Assembly (NCBI GenBank): GCA_016212785.1
Contig: JACRDW010000028.1
Coordinates: forward strand, 1-15,464
DNA length: 15,464 bases
DNA from: Methanobacteriota archaeon
Lineage (GTDB): Archaea; Hydrothermarchaeota; Hydrothermarchaeia; Hydrothermarchaeales; JACRDW01
Direction: 5' to 3'
The notes below the pieces were generated by a model. That model had not been told where the DNA came from, did no database searches, and saw nothing but the letters and a program-made list of their open reading frames with translations. Both the position numbers and the translations under genes were made by a program. This document shows positions 1 to 7,531 of this stretch, in pieces. How positions within the stretch are numbered: the stretch's first letter is position 1; each line of letters opens with the position of its first letter.

Positions 1-1416
1 GAGACGATAAAGAAAGAGAAAATTAGATGGATAGACATACAATTTTTAGATGTACCCGGCTACCTGCAGCACATAACCGTGCCCTCGCACACGATAGATG
101 AGGCGAGCTTTACCGAGGGAATAGGCAAGTTAGACGGCTCCTCGATTAAAGGCTTCAAGGCAATCTTTGAGTCTGACATGCTTCTAATACCGGACCCAAG
201 CACCTTTGCGGTAATACCTTGGACGCAGCATAAAACTGCAAGGATGCTCGCAGACCTGAGGGAAGCGTACGGTGGTCCAAGATTCTCGAGAGACCCCCGG
301 TATATAGCACAGAGGGCAGAGGAAGAAGTCAAAAAAGCTGGATTTGATGTTTCTTACTGGGGTCCGGAGGCAGAGTACTTCGTATTTGATGCAGTTAAGC
401 TGTTTCCAAGCTATCTATCCGCAAGGGATGGCTGGTCCGGCACCGGCTACGCAATCGAATCCAAGGAGGCGATATGGGCGCAGGGGGGCATAAACTTTCC
501 AATAAGGTTTAAAGAAGGTTACTATCCTGCACCGCCTGAGGACACGCTTCAGGACTACAGAGGCGAGGTTTGCCAAATCCTCGAAGACTGCTTCGGAATA
601 AAAACAGATGCACATCATCACGAGGTAGCTACTGCTGGACAAATAGAAATCGACATGACCTATGACTCTTTAACAAAAATGGCAGACAATCTAGTTTCCT
701 ACAAATTCGTTGCGAAGAACGTCGCTTATGCAAAAAACATGATAGCCACATTCATGCCCAAGCCAATTTTTGGAGACAACGCAAGCGGAATGCACGTGCA
801 CCAGAGCCTGTGGAAGAAAGGAAAGAATGCGTTCTACGACCCGAACGACGAGTACGCAGAGATAAGCCAAGTTTGCAGATATTACATAGGCGGCTTAATG
901 AAGCACAGCAGGGCTCTGGCAGCTATCGTTGCGCCCACGACGAATTCCTACAAGCGGCTGGTGCCTGGATACGAGGCGCCTGTTTATATTGCATGGTCGA
1001 AAAGAAATCGCTCTGCCAATGTTAGAGTACCCGTTTATCATAAGGGAAGCGAGTACGCAATGAAGACTAAGCGCGTTGAGTTCAGACCTCCGGACACGAG
1101 CTGCAATCCGTACTATGCTTTTGCGGCCATGGTTGCAGCAGGCTTGGACGGCATAAGGAACAAAATCGAACCTGGCAACCCTGTGGATGAGAATATTTAT
1201 CACCTAACTCCAAAGCAGAGGAGAGAGATGGGTGTAAAAGAACTTCCTGGCTCGCTAAAAGAGGCGATAGAAGAACTCAGCAGCGACAGAGATTTTCTGG
1301 AGCCGATATTTCCGAGCGATGCGATAGACACTTGGATTGAGATGAAGGCAGAAGAGTTCACGCAGAATTCAATAAGACCGACGCCGTATGAATTCTATCT
1401 GTATTTGGATATATAA
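1..1416 (+). CDS. glnA: Glutamine synthetase type I, 5'-truncated by window edge
   Basis: Makes glutamine from glutamate, ammonia and ATP in the cytoplasm. The frame is open from base 1, and the residues before the first GTG (position 79) already read as the conserved GS N-terminal beta-grasp (IRWIDIQFLDVPGYLQHI), so the true start lies upstream and the GTG is internal. Seen in order (window residues): DGSSIKGF near 45-52, the EAEYFVFD metal/glutamate strand near 123-130, HHHEVATAGQIEID near 205-218, GDNASGMHVHQSLW near 258-271, NSYKRLVPG near 315-323 and RVEFRPPDTSCNPY near 358-371. At least 471 residues, longer than the compact GSI-alpha form. The C-terminal region resembles GSI-beta, with a tyrosine (codon 1198-1200, in ENIYHLTP) where bacterial enzymes carry the adenylylated Tyr. 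No adenylyltransferase is in the window. It is followed 13 bp later by a small unknown gene. Confidence 0.96.
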   Translation, partial: ETIKKEKIRWIDIQFLDVPGYLQHITVPSHTIDEASFTEGIGKLDGSSIKGFKAIFESDMLLIPDPSTFAVIPWTQHKTARMLADLREAYGGPRFSRDPRYIAQRAEEEVKKAGFDVSYWGPEAEYFVFDAVKLFPSYLSARDGWSGTGYAIESKEAIWAQGGINFPIRFKEGYYPAPPEDTLQDYRGEVCQILEDCFGIKTDAHHHEVATAGQIEIDMTYDSLTKMADNLVSYKFVAKNVAYAKNMIATFMPKPIFGDNASGMHVHQSLWKKGKNAFYDPNDEYAEISQVCRYYIGGLMKHSRALAAIVAPTTNSYKRLVPGYEAPVYIAWSKRNRSANVRVPVYHKGSEYAMKTKRVEFRPPDTSCNPYYAFAAMVAAGLDGIRNKIEPGNPVDENIYHLTPKQRREMGVKELPGSLKEAIEELSSDRDFLEPIFPSDAIDTWIEMKAEEFTQNSIRPTPYEFYLYLDI

Positions 1417-1422
1417 AGGAGG
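1416..1422 (+). promoter_or_regulatory. Shine-Dalgarno site deciding the start of the 1430 gene
   Basis: AAGGAGG overlaps the last base of the glnA stop codon. It lies 1 nt before an ATG at 1424 and 7 nt before an ATG at 1430. The normal spacing favours 1430 as the start of the next gene, and the two genes are probably translated from one mRNA. Confidence 0.75.
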
Positions 1423-1429
1423 AATGAAA

Positions 1430-1741
1430 ATGGGAGTCTATAGAGTTACAAGTCCTGCGGCACAGGCGTATGTAGCAAGAGAAAGGGTACTCGGAAGCGG
1501 GATTACTGCTCTGGGATTAGCCTCTGAAAAGGCTGCCTCGCTGGACAAAAAAACTTTGGAGAAGTGCGGTGATATAGCAGCCAAGCTTCTTCCCCATGCC
1601 CCCGGCTACGCAGGCAGGTTGATGCAAGCTTCAGCAAGACTTTTCTGGGCGCTGGCCAAGGTGAAGGAAAAAGAAATCAAAGTTGTCCCGCTTGAAGAGC
1701 TTGAGAAGGAGATAGAAGAGCTTAAGAAGATACTCGGCTGA
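1430..1741 (+). CDS. Small helical protein of unknown function, downstream of glnA
   Basis: A 103-residue protein that I do not recognise. It starts at the ATG 7 nt after a strong AAGGAGG; an in-frame ATG at 1424 sits too close to that site. It is soluble, with no signal peptide or membrane segment. The N-terminal half is Ala/Gly-rich, a central part contains KLLPHAPGYAGRLMQ, and the last ~25 residues are a charged Glu/Lys helix with coiled-coil character (PLEELEKEIEELKKIL). Its stop TGA shares its A with the ATG of the deaminase gene at 1741, so it is embedded in the operon and probably translationally coupled. Its place directly after glnA permits, but does not show, a role in nitrogen assimilation; small proteins that bind glutamine synthetase are known in archaea and cyanobacteria. 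Confidence 0.8.
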   Translation: MGVYRVTSPAAQAYVARERVLGSGITALGLASEKAASLDKKTLEKCGDIAAKLLPHAPGYAGRLMQASARLFWALAKVKEKEIKVVPLEELEKEIEELKKILG

Positions 1742-3018
1742 TGATTCTTAAAAACTGCTCCTGGATTGTTACCCAGAACCAAAAGAGAGAAATTCTGCGG
1801 AATAAGGACGTCCTGATAGACGATGAAATAATTGAAATTGGACCTAATTTAAAGGGCGAAGAAGCTATTGACTGCTCAGGAAAAGCTCTGCTTCCTGGGC
1901 TGATAAATGCGCACACGCACCTTGCAATGACGCTGCTCAGGGGCTATGCGGACGACATGCTGCTCCAGGACTGGCTGCAGAACAAAATATGGCCTTTAGA
2001 AGCTAAATTGAATGAGGATTATGTTTATTGCGGCGCACTGCTCGGCGCAGTAGAACTCATCAAAAGCGGCGCAACTTGCTTTAACGACATGTACTTCTTT
2101 GGGAATGGTGTGAAAAGAGCAGCTGAAGAGGTAGGTATCAGGGCAATTTTTTCGCAGGGCGTCTTGGACTTCCCAACAGCAGAGTTTAAAAATTCAAAGG
2201 AAGCATTTAAAATATTCAAAAAACTGATAAAGCAAAAATCAGAGCTATTCCAACCTGCGATTGGAACGCATTCGCCGTACACCTGCTCAGAGGAAACGCT
2301 GCTGAAGGCTAAGGAAATAGCAGGAGAGCACAATGCTCTCCTTCACATCCATGCCTCAGAAACGAGGAAGGAAGTCTATGATTTCCTAAAGCAGAAAGGA
2401 AAAAGACCCATCGAATACCTAAACAGCATTAATTTTCTCGGGGAGGAAGTTTTAATAGCGCATGCTGGTTGGGCAACGAAGGGCGAAGTTGCAATTCTGG
2501 GAAAAACCAAAACAAGCGTAGCGCACTGCCCCACCTCGAATATGAAGCTGGCGGTAGGCGCGGTTGCACCTCTTCCTGAGATGTTTGAGAACAACGTTAA
2601 CGTTGTTCTGGGCAGCGACAGCGCAGCCTCGAACAACAGCCTTGATTTGTTCAGGGAAATGAGACTTGCAAGCCTGCTGCAGAAAGCGCACAGATGGGAT
2701 GCAACGCTTTTGCCTGCGCAAAAGGCTCTGGACATGGCAACCATCGATGCTGCTAGAGCGCTGCACATGCAAGATAAAATAGGCTCAATAGAGGTGGGCA
2801 AAAAGGCAGATTTGATTTTACTCGACTTCAAAAAGCCGCACTTAACACCTGCCCATAATATTGTTTCTAATCTGGTGTATTCTGCAAGCGGAAGCGACGT
2901 TGATACCGCGATAGTAAATGGAGAAATTCTAATGCAGAACAGAAGGATTACAACCCTGAACGAGAGGGAAGTTCTGGAGAAAGCTGAGAAGGCTGCCCGG
3001 GAGTTGGTCGGACCATGA
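1741..3018 (+). CDS. mtaD: MTA/SAH/5'-deoxyadenosine deaminase (amidohydrolase family)
   Basis: A zinc-type amidohydrolase that removes the 6-amino group of adenosine-like nucleosides (5'-methylthioadenosine, S-adenosylhomocysteine or 5'-deoxyadenosine), clearing by-products of SAM chemistry. It has 425 residues, normal for the family. Visible motifs: PGLINAHTH with the metal pair H58 and H60, LLRGYADDMLLQDWL (substrate-side helix), GTHSPYTCSEE near 175-185, HIHASET with metal ligand H204 and E207, IAHAGW with H241, and GSDSAASNN with metal ligand D293. The C-terminal IGSIEVGKKADLILLD is typical of the composite beta domain. The start overlaps the previous stop by 1 nt and the end overlaps dph6 by 4 nt (ATGA). 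In methanogens the close homologue is called DadD and prefers 5'-deoxyadenosine; the sequence alone does not settle the preferred substrate. Confidence 0.9.
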   Translation: MILKNCSWIVTQNQKREILRNKDVLIDDEIIEIGPNLKGEEAIDCSGKALLPGLINAHTHLAMTLLRGYADDMLLQDWLQNKIWPLEAKLNEDYVYCGALLGAVELIKSGATCFNDMYFFGNGVKRAAEEVGIRAIFSQGVLDFPTAEFKNSKEAFKIFKKLIKQKSELFQPAIGTHSPYTCSEETLLKAKEIAGEHNALLHIHASETRKEVYDFLKQKGKRPIEYLNSINFLGEEVLIAHAGWATKGEVAILGKTKTSVAHCPTSNMKLAVGAVAPLPEMFENNVNVVLGSDSAASNNSLDLFREMRLASLLQKAHRWDATLLPAQKALDMATIDAARALHMQDKIGSIEVGKKADLILLDFKKPHLTPAHNIVSNLVYSASGSDVDTAIVNGEILMQNRRITTLNEREVLEKAEKAARELVGP

Positions 3019-3692
3019 AACTTGCAGCACTCGTATCTGGAGGAAAAGATTCGCTGTTTGCAGCCTATGTCATGCACTCCCAGGGCTTCGAAGTAAAATA
3101 TCTTGTTACCATGCTCCCTGAAAGAGAAGACAGCTATATGTTTCACCACCCAAACGTGCATCTCACGCAGCACCAAGCCCAAAGCATAGGCATTCCGCTA
3201 TTAACAAAAAGTACAAAAGGTGAAGAGGAGAAAGAGTTACAAGACCTAAAAGAGATTATCAGCTCTGCGAAAGATGAAATCGGGGGCGTTGTCAGCGGCG
3301 CTGTATTCTCGGAGTATCAGAAGCAGAGAATCGACGTTGTGTGCGAGGAGTTGAACTTAGTATCTTTCGCCCCGCTGTGGCACAAAAATCCGGAAATGCT
3401 TCTCAGAGAAATGCTCGAAGCTGGCTTTGAGATAGCAATCACCGCAGTTGCTGCTCACGGACTAAACGAAAGCTGGCTGGGCAGGAGAATCGATGAGAGG
3501 TGCATAGAAGAGTTGAAGGAATTGAATAAAAAATATAAGATTCATATAAGCGGCGAGGGCGGAGAATTTGAGACTCTGGTGTTAGACATGCCGATGTTCG
3601 GGAAAAAAATGGAAATACTAAAAGCCAGAAAAAAATTGGACGCAACCTCAGGAATTTATACGATTGAAGGTGTTAGGCTTGTTGACAAGTAA
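3015..3692 (+). CDS. dph6: Diphthine--ammonia ligase (Dph6/MJ0570 family ATP-PPase)
   Basis: Catalyses the last step of diphthamide synthesis on elongation factor 2, amidating diphthine with ammonia and ATP. It has 225 residues, normal for the archaeal family. The N-type ATP-pyrophosphatase PP-loop SGGKDS is at residues 8-13. The family signatures GAVFSEYQKQRID (about 95-107) and GEGGEFETLVLDMP (about 180-193) are intact. The ATG lies within the stop region of the deaminase gene (ATGA overlap), indicating coupled translation. The family is archaeal and eukaryotic, so this gene is the best marker in the window of an archaeal host. Some archaeal paralogues of this family have no proven role in diphthamide synthesis, so the exact substrate is by homology only. 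Confidence 0.88.
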   Translation: MKLAALVSGGKDSLFAAYVMHSQGFEVKYLVTMLPEREDSYMFHHPNVHLTQHQAQSIGIPLLTKSTKGEEEKELQDLKEIISSAKDEIGGVVSGAVFSEYQKQRIDVVCEELNLVSFAPLWHKNPEMLLREMLEAGFEIAITAVAAHGLNESWLGRRIDERCIEELKELNKKYKIHISGEGGEFETLVLDMPMFGKKMEILKARKKLDATSGIYTIEGVRLVDK

Positions 3693-5277
3693 AATTGCAA
3701 TGGCGCAGATAAATCCTACTGTGGGAGACCTCAACGGCAACGCTGAAAAGATAGTGGAGTATATAAGGAAAGCTAAAAAGAAAAATGCAGACTTGGTAGT
3801 CTTTCCAGAGCTGGCTGTAACTGGATACCCTCCAAAAGATTTGCTTTTAAAACCTTCTTTTATCAGAAAAAACAGGGAGAAAGTGGAGGAAATCGTAAAG
3901 GCAACAAAGGATATAGCTGCTGTAGTAGGCTTTGTTGACAGCAATGGAAATAAAATTTACAATACAGCTGTGCTCGCCCGCAACAAAGGAGTATTAGGCG
4001 TGCAGCACAAAACGCACCTGCCCAACTACGACGTTTTTGACGAGAAGAGATACTTCCAGCCTGCTGCTGAATGCAAGCTCTTTGAGCTCGGCAACTTAAA
4101 AATAGGGATAAACATCTGCGAGGACATCTGGGTTGAGGAAGGTCCTACAAGCGTGCAGGCAAAAAAAGGAGCGCAGCTAATAATAAACATCTCTGCTTCG
4201 CCATTCTATGCGGGCAAGATTAAAGTGAGAAAAGAATTGCTGGCTAGAAGGGCAAGGGAAAATAAAGTTGCTATCGTCTATGCCAACCTGGTGGGTGGCC
4301 AGGACGACCTGGTTTTTGATGGAGGAAGCTGCATCTTCAATGAAAAGGGAGAATTAACTGCGCAGTGCAGGCGCTTCGAAGAGGACTTAATAGTAAGCGA
4401 TTTAAAAGTCATAACGATGCCTGAAGAAGACCCATTAGAAGAGATATACCGTGCATTAATCCTGGGCATTAGAGACTATGTCAGAAAAAATGGATTCACG
4501 AAAGTTGTCATCGGACTGAGCGGGGGAATAGACTCTGCGCTGACTGCTGCGCTGGCAGCGAAAGCGCTGGGCGCTGAAAATGTTGCAGGGGTATCGATGC
4601 CGAGCAGGATAACTTCTAGAGCGAGCATAGAAGATGCAAAAAAAGTTGCAGAAAATCTGGGCATAGAATTAAAGATCATTCTGATAGCAGATGCTGTAGA
4701 TGCGTATGCGAAGATGCTGAGCAAAGAGTTCAAAGGCACCAAGCAGGACGTAACAGAAGAAAACATCCAAGCTAGAATCAGAGGGAATATTCTAATGGCG
4801 CTGTCAAATAAATTTGGATACCTCGTTTTGACAACTGGTAATAAATCTGAGCTGGCAGTCGGGTATGTTACCTTATACGGAGACATGGCAGGTGGTCTGG
4901 CAGCGATAAGCGATGTGCCCAAGACGATGGTATACGGGCTGGTAAATTATATTAACGCTGTGGAAAAAAAAGAGCTCATACCAAAAAGCATAATTATAAA
5001 AGAGCCCTCTGCCGAGCTCAGAAAAGGACAGAAAGACCGCAATGACCTGCCGCCTTATGATATCCTCGACCCACTACTGCATGCATACATAGAAGAAGAT
5101 AAAAGCAAGGAAGAGATAATCGCCCTTGGCTATGATGCAAAAACTGTAACAGAGGTAATCTGGAAGATAGATCATAACGAGTACAAGAGGCAGCAAGCAG
5201 CGCTTGGAATAAAAATTACTCCAAGAGCCTTCGGCTTCGGAAGGAGAATGCCAATAACAAATAAATACGAGGGTTAG
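3682..5277 (+). CDS. nadE: Glutamine-dependent NAD(+) synthetase
   Basis: Converts deamido-NAD to NAD using ATP and ammonia drawn from glutamine. Domain 1 is a nitrilase-type glutaminase with the triad in FPELAVTGYPP (E43), QHKTHLPNY (K110) and NICEDIW (C146). Domain 2 is the synthetase, with PP-loop SGGIDS at 280-285, TTGNKSELAVGYVTLYGD, and the C-terminal PSAELRKGQKDRNDLPPYD and FGFGRRMPI. At 531 residues it is full length. The start is uncertain: the frame is open from a TTG at 3664, but the family begins a few residues before KIAMAQINPTVGD. I chose the TTG at 3682, which lies 9 nt after AAGGTG (3667-3672); ATG 3700 would cut the first strand. It overlaps dph6 by 11 nt. The stop is TAG, 2 nt before hisC. 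Confidence 0.93.
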   Translation: MTSKIAMAQINPTVGDLNGNAEKIVEYIRKAKKKNADLVVFPELAVTGYPPKDLLLKPSFIRKNREKVEEIVKATKDIAAVVGFVDSNGNKIYNTAVLARNKGVLGVQHKTHLPNYDVFDEKRYFQPAAECKLFELGNLKIGINICEDIWVEEGPTSVQAKKGAQLIINISASPFYAGKIKVRKELLARRARENKVAIVYANLVGGQDDLVFDGGSCIFNEKGELTAQCRRFEEDLIVSDLKVITMPEEDPLEEIYRALILGIRDYVRKNGFTKVVIGLSGGIDSALTAALAAKALGAENVAGVSMPSRITSRASIEDAKKVAENLGIELKIILIADAVDAYAKMLSKEFKGTKQDVTEENIQARIRGNILMALSNKFGYLVLTTGNKSELAVGYVTLYGDMAGGLAAISDVPKTMVYGLVNYINAVEKKELIPKSIIIKEPSAELRKGQKDRNDLPPYDILDPLLHAYIEEDKSKEEIIALGYDAKTVTEVIWKIDHNEYKRQQAALGIKITPRAFGFGRRMPITNKYEG

Positions 5278-5279
5278 AA

Positions 5280-6350
5280 ATGCTCAAAGGAGTTCTTGAA
5301 ATTCTGCAGCCCTATGAGGCTGGCAAAACGATTGAAGAAATTTCTGAGAGATATAACATAAATAATATAGTAAAGCTGGGCTCCAATGAAAATCCATATT
5401 CTCCTCCAAAGAGCGTGGTTGAAGAAATCGCTAAAGCATCTAATTTTGTTAACAGATATCCTGACCCCTCTTACACAAAATTGAAAAAAAAGCTCTCCGA
5501 GTACACTGGCTTGTCGGTAGAGAATATCAGCCTTGGCAGCGGCGCAGGCGAAATTCTTGACAGCGTGTGCAAGATAGCTTTGAATCCTCTCGATAAAGTT
5601 GTGATACCAGTTCCAACCTACACGATGTATGCATTCCTCTCAATGCTTCGAGACGCAAGCTTGCAATTTGTGGAAACGCTGGACTTCGAGGTTAGAGCAG
5701 GAGAAGTCATAGACTCTGCAAAAGATGCCAAGCTAATTTTCCTGTGCTCTCCAAACAACCCCACCGGAAGGGTTATCGAAAGAAAGGAGCTCATAAAAAT
5801 AATCGAAGGTACTGACGCTCTCGTAGCAGTTGACGAGGCGTACTATGAATTCTGTGGTGAAACCATAGCAGATAAAGTTAAGGAGTATGAGAATTTGATA
5901 GTCGTCCGCTCCATGTCCAAATTCTTCGGGTTAGCTGGTTTGAGGGTAGGATATGCCCTTTCAAACAAAAAAATCATTGAAGCATTAGAAAAGGCTAGAC
6001 TGCCGTTCAACATAAGCAGCATAGCTGAGAGCGCAGCGATAGCGGCGCTGGAGGAGATGTCCTGGTTCGAGAAAATAAAAGAGGAAATACTAGAGGAAAG
6101 AAAATTTGTTATGCACGAAATAAACAAACTCGGCCTAAATGCTCTGCCGTCGGAAGCAAATTTCTTGCTGGTTAGGCTTCCGTCAATTGATATGCAAAAG
6201 TTTATAGAAGGGCTGTACAGGGAAGGAGTCATTGTAAGAAATGTGACAGGAGTTCAGGGTTTGAAGGGCAATTACCTGAGAATAACTATGGGAAAGAAGG
6301 AAGAAAACAGAAAGTTAATTTCTGCTCTAAGAAAGTTAATGACGTTATAA
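5280..6350 (+). CDS. hisC: Histidinol-phosphate aminotransferase
   Basis: A PLP-dependent class I/II aminotransferase that forms histidinol phosphate from imidazole-acetol phosphate with glutamate as amino donor, in histidine synthesis. It has 356 residues, normal length. Motifs: KLGSNENPYSPP (32-43), RYPDPSYTKLK (59-69), GSGAGEILD (86-94), VPTYTMY (111-117), SPNNPTGRVI (157-166), DEAYYEF (185-191), and RSMSKFFGLAGLRVGYA, where K214 is the PLP-binding lysine. The C-terminal NVTGVQGLKGNYLRITMG is typical. It starts 2 nt after the nadE TAG, with GAGGG just upstream. No other his genes are in the window, so it sits in a mixed operon. A role in aromatic amino acid transamination is possible for the family but HisC is the best call. 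Confidence 0.93.
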   Translation: MLKGVLEILQPYEAGKTIEEISERYNINNIVKLGSNENPYSPPKSVVEEIAKASNFVNRYPDPSYTKLKKKLSEYTGLSVENISLGSGAGEILDSVCKIALNPLDKVVIPVPTYTMYAFLSMLRDASLQFVETLDFEVRAGEVIDSAKDAKLIFLCSPNNPTGRVIERKELIKIIEGTDALVAVDEAYYEFCGETIADKVKEYENLIVVRSMSKFFGLAGLRVGYALSNKKIIEALEKARLPFNISSIAESAAIAALEEMSWFEKIKEEILEERKFVMHEINKLGLNALPSEANFLLVRLPSIDMQKFIEGLYREGVIVRNVTGVQGLKGNYLRITMGKKEENRKLISALRKLMTL

Positions 6351-6365
6351 ATAATAGTGAAACAT

Positions 6366-7400
6366 ATGTGCGGCTTAGGCGGAATACTCAACAGGAGAGG
6401 CAAGCGCATTTCTGGAAAAGAGATAATCGCGGTAGCAAATGCGATGGAGCCGCGCTACGACGGCAGGGGAGGCGGCTTCGCAGCCTACGGAATATATCCG
6501 AAGTATAAAGATTACTTTGCGCTGCATGTTTTTCTTGACGACGAAGAAGCAAGGAAAAAAACAGAAGAATATCTAAAGGAAAGAGTTGAGATAAAGAAGG
6601 ATGAAGAGGTTCCCACGAGAAATATTAAAGAAATTCCAAGGCAGCACATTACTTGGCGCTACTTTGTCGATGCCCCTGAGAAGTTCAAGGAGGAAGATTA
6701 TATCGTTGAGACAGTAATGCACATAAACGACTGCATAGAAGGAGCGTACGTTGCTTCCAGTGGAAAAAACATGGGCGTGTTTAAAGCGACTGGTATGCCG
6801 TGCAACGTTGCAAGGCTTTTCAAGGTAGAAGATTACAAGGCTTACTGCTGGGTATCGCACGGCCGCTTCCCGACGAATACTCCGGGCTGGTGGGGCGGAG
6901 CGCATCCCTTCAACATTCTCGACTGGAGCGTTGTTCACAACGGAGAGATAAGCTCCTACGGCACTAACCGACGCTACTTAGAAACGCACGGCTACAAGTG
7001 CAGGCTGCTTACGGATACAGAAGTAGTTGCCTATCTTTTTGACCTTCTTGTGAGAAAGCAGGGTTTGTCTGTTGAAACAACTGCAATTGCGCTGACGCCG
7101 CCTTTCTGGAAGCACATAGACAGAATGCCTGAAGAAAAGAGAAAGATTTACGCTGCGCTTAGAATGACCTATGCTCCTGCGATGCTCAATGGACCTTTCG
7201 GAATAATTGTCGCAAACAGGAATATGATGATAGGCTTGAACGACAGGATTAAACTTCGCCCCTTAATCGCGGCAGAAAATGGAGATTTCACGTACATCGC
7301 AAGTGAGGAAGCTGCGATAAGAGAAGTTTGCCCTAAGCCCGAAAAGATTTGGGCTCCGAAAGCCGGCTCACCCGTCATTGCAAGGCTCAACGAGGTATAG
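6366..7400 (+). CDS. Glutamate synthase amidotransferase subunit (class II glutaminase)
   Basis: An Ntn-type glutaminase that releases ammonia from glutamine for glutamate synthase; this is the amidotransferase domain of bacterial GltB encoded as its own gene, as in many archaea. The frame is open from a GTG at 6357, but the catalytic cysteine must become residue 1 after Met removal, so the start is the ATG at 6366 (MCGLGGIL). Other motifs: WVSHGRFPTNTPGWWGG, the VVHNGEISSYGTNRR oxyanion/substrate loop, LLTDTEVVAYLFD and MLNGPFGI. It has 344 residues as annotated. It begins 15 nt after hisC. Oddity: coding-like sequence continues past the TAG up to the next gene in shifting frames, so the annotated C-terminus may be truncated (see findings). 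It probably works with the products of the next two genes. Confidence 0.9.
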   Translation: MCGLGGILNRRGKRISGKEIIAVANAMEPRYDGRGGGFAAYGIYPKYKDYFALHVFLDDEEARKKTEEYLKERVEIKKDEEVPTRNIKEIPRQHITWRYFVDAPEKFKEEDYIVETVMHINDCIEGAYVASSGKNMGVFKATGMPCNVARLFKVEDYKAYCWVSHGRFPTNTPGWWGGAHPFNILDWSVVHNGEISSYGTNRRYLETHGYKCRLLTDTEVVAYLFDLLVRKQGLSVETTAIALTPPFWKHIDRMPEEKRKIYAALRMTYAPAMLNGPFGIIVANRNMMIGLNDRIKLRPLIAAENGDFTYIASEEAAIREVCPKPEKIWAPKAGSPVIARLNEV

Positions 7401-7531
7401 CGGGTCAAGACACGACGACAACGGGTCTCGGCACGAGAAGGCATTCGAGAAGACAGACGTAGGGACAATCCCTACGTCAAGTTGTTTGAAAAGCTTGCCT
7501 ACGAAGTGCTGAGAAAAGGAGTGGATTGAAA
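7401..7531 (+). other. Spacer between synthase subunits with coding-like remnants
   Basis: This 131-bp gap is the only loose junction in the operon. In the frame of the preceding gene it stays open for 42 codons past the TAG, and the last part (7464-7526) reads like an amphipathic protein end, NPYVKLFEKLAYEVLRKG, closing with TGA 2 nt before the next ATG. Bases 7402-7458 read better one frame over, as GSRHDDNGSRHEKAFEKTD. A perfect hairpin lies between the two pieces. The simplest reading is a frame-disrupted C-terminal extension of the amidotransferase; a true non-coding spacer is the alternative. Confidence 0.45.
7456..7478 (+). repeat. Perfect 10-bp inverted repeat with 3-nt loop
   Basis: GACGTAGGGA (7456-7465), loop CAA, then TCCCTACGTC (7469-7478). 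It lies between two subunit genes and 53 nt before the next start. There is no T-run after it, so it does not look like a simple terminator. It could be an RNA hairpin that tunes expression between subunits, or a chance palindrome in decayed coding sequence. Confidence 0.8.

Noticed and set aside
1388..1429. Upstream ATG at 1388 for the small protein after glnA
   Set aside because: It would overlap the last codons of glnA without a ribosome site; AAGGAGG at 1416-1422 points to 1430.
2376..3182. Long minus-strand open frame of 268 codons opposite the deaminase and dph6 genes
   Set aside because: Its translation has no recognisable motif and lies entirely opposite two genes with intact family signatures, so it is a shadow frame.
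6357..6365. GTG at 6357 as the start of the amidotransferase
   Set aside because: It would put three extra residues before the catalytic Cys, which must be exposed at the N-terminus; ATG 6366 gives Met-Cys-Gly.
7398..7400. TAG read through as pyrrolysine at the end of the amidotransferase gene
   Set aside because: Other genes here end naturally in TAG (nadE at 5275-5277, gltB at 9023-9025) right before the next start, and the sequence just after this TAG fits better in another frame, so general TAG recoding is not supported.
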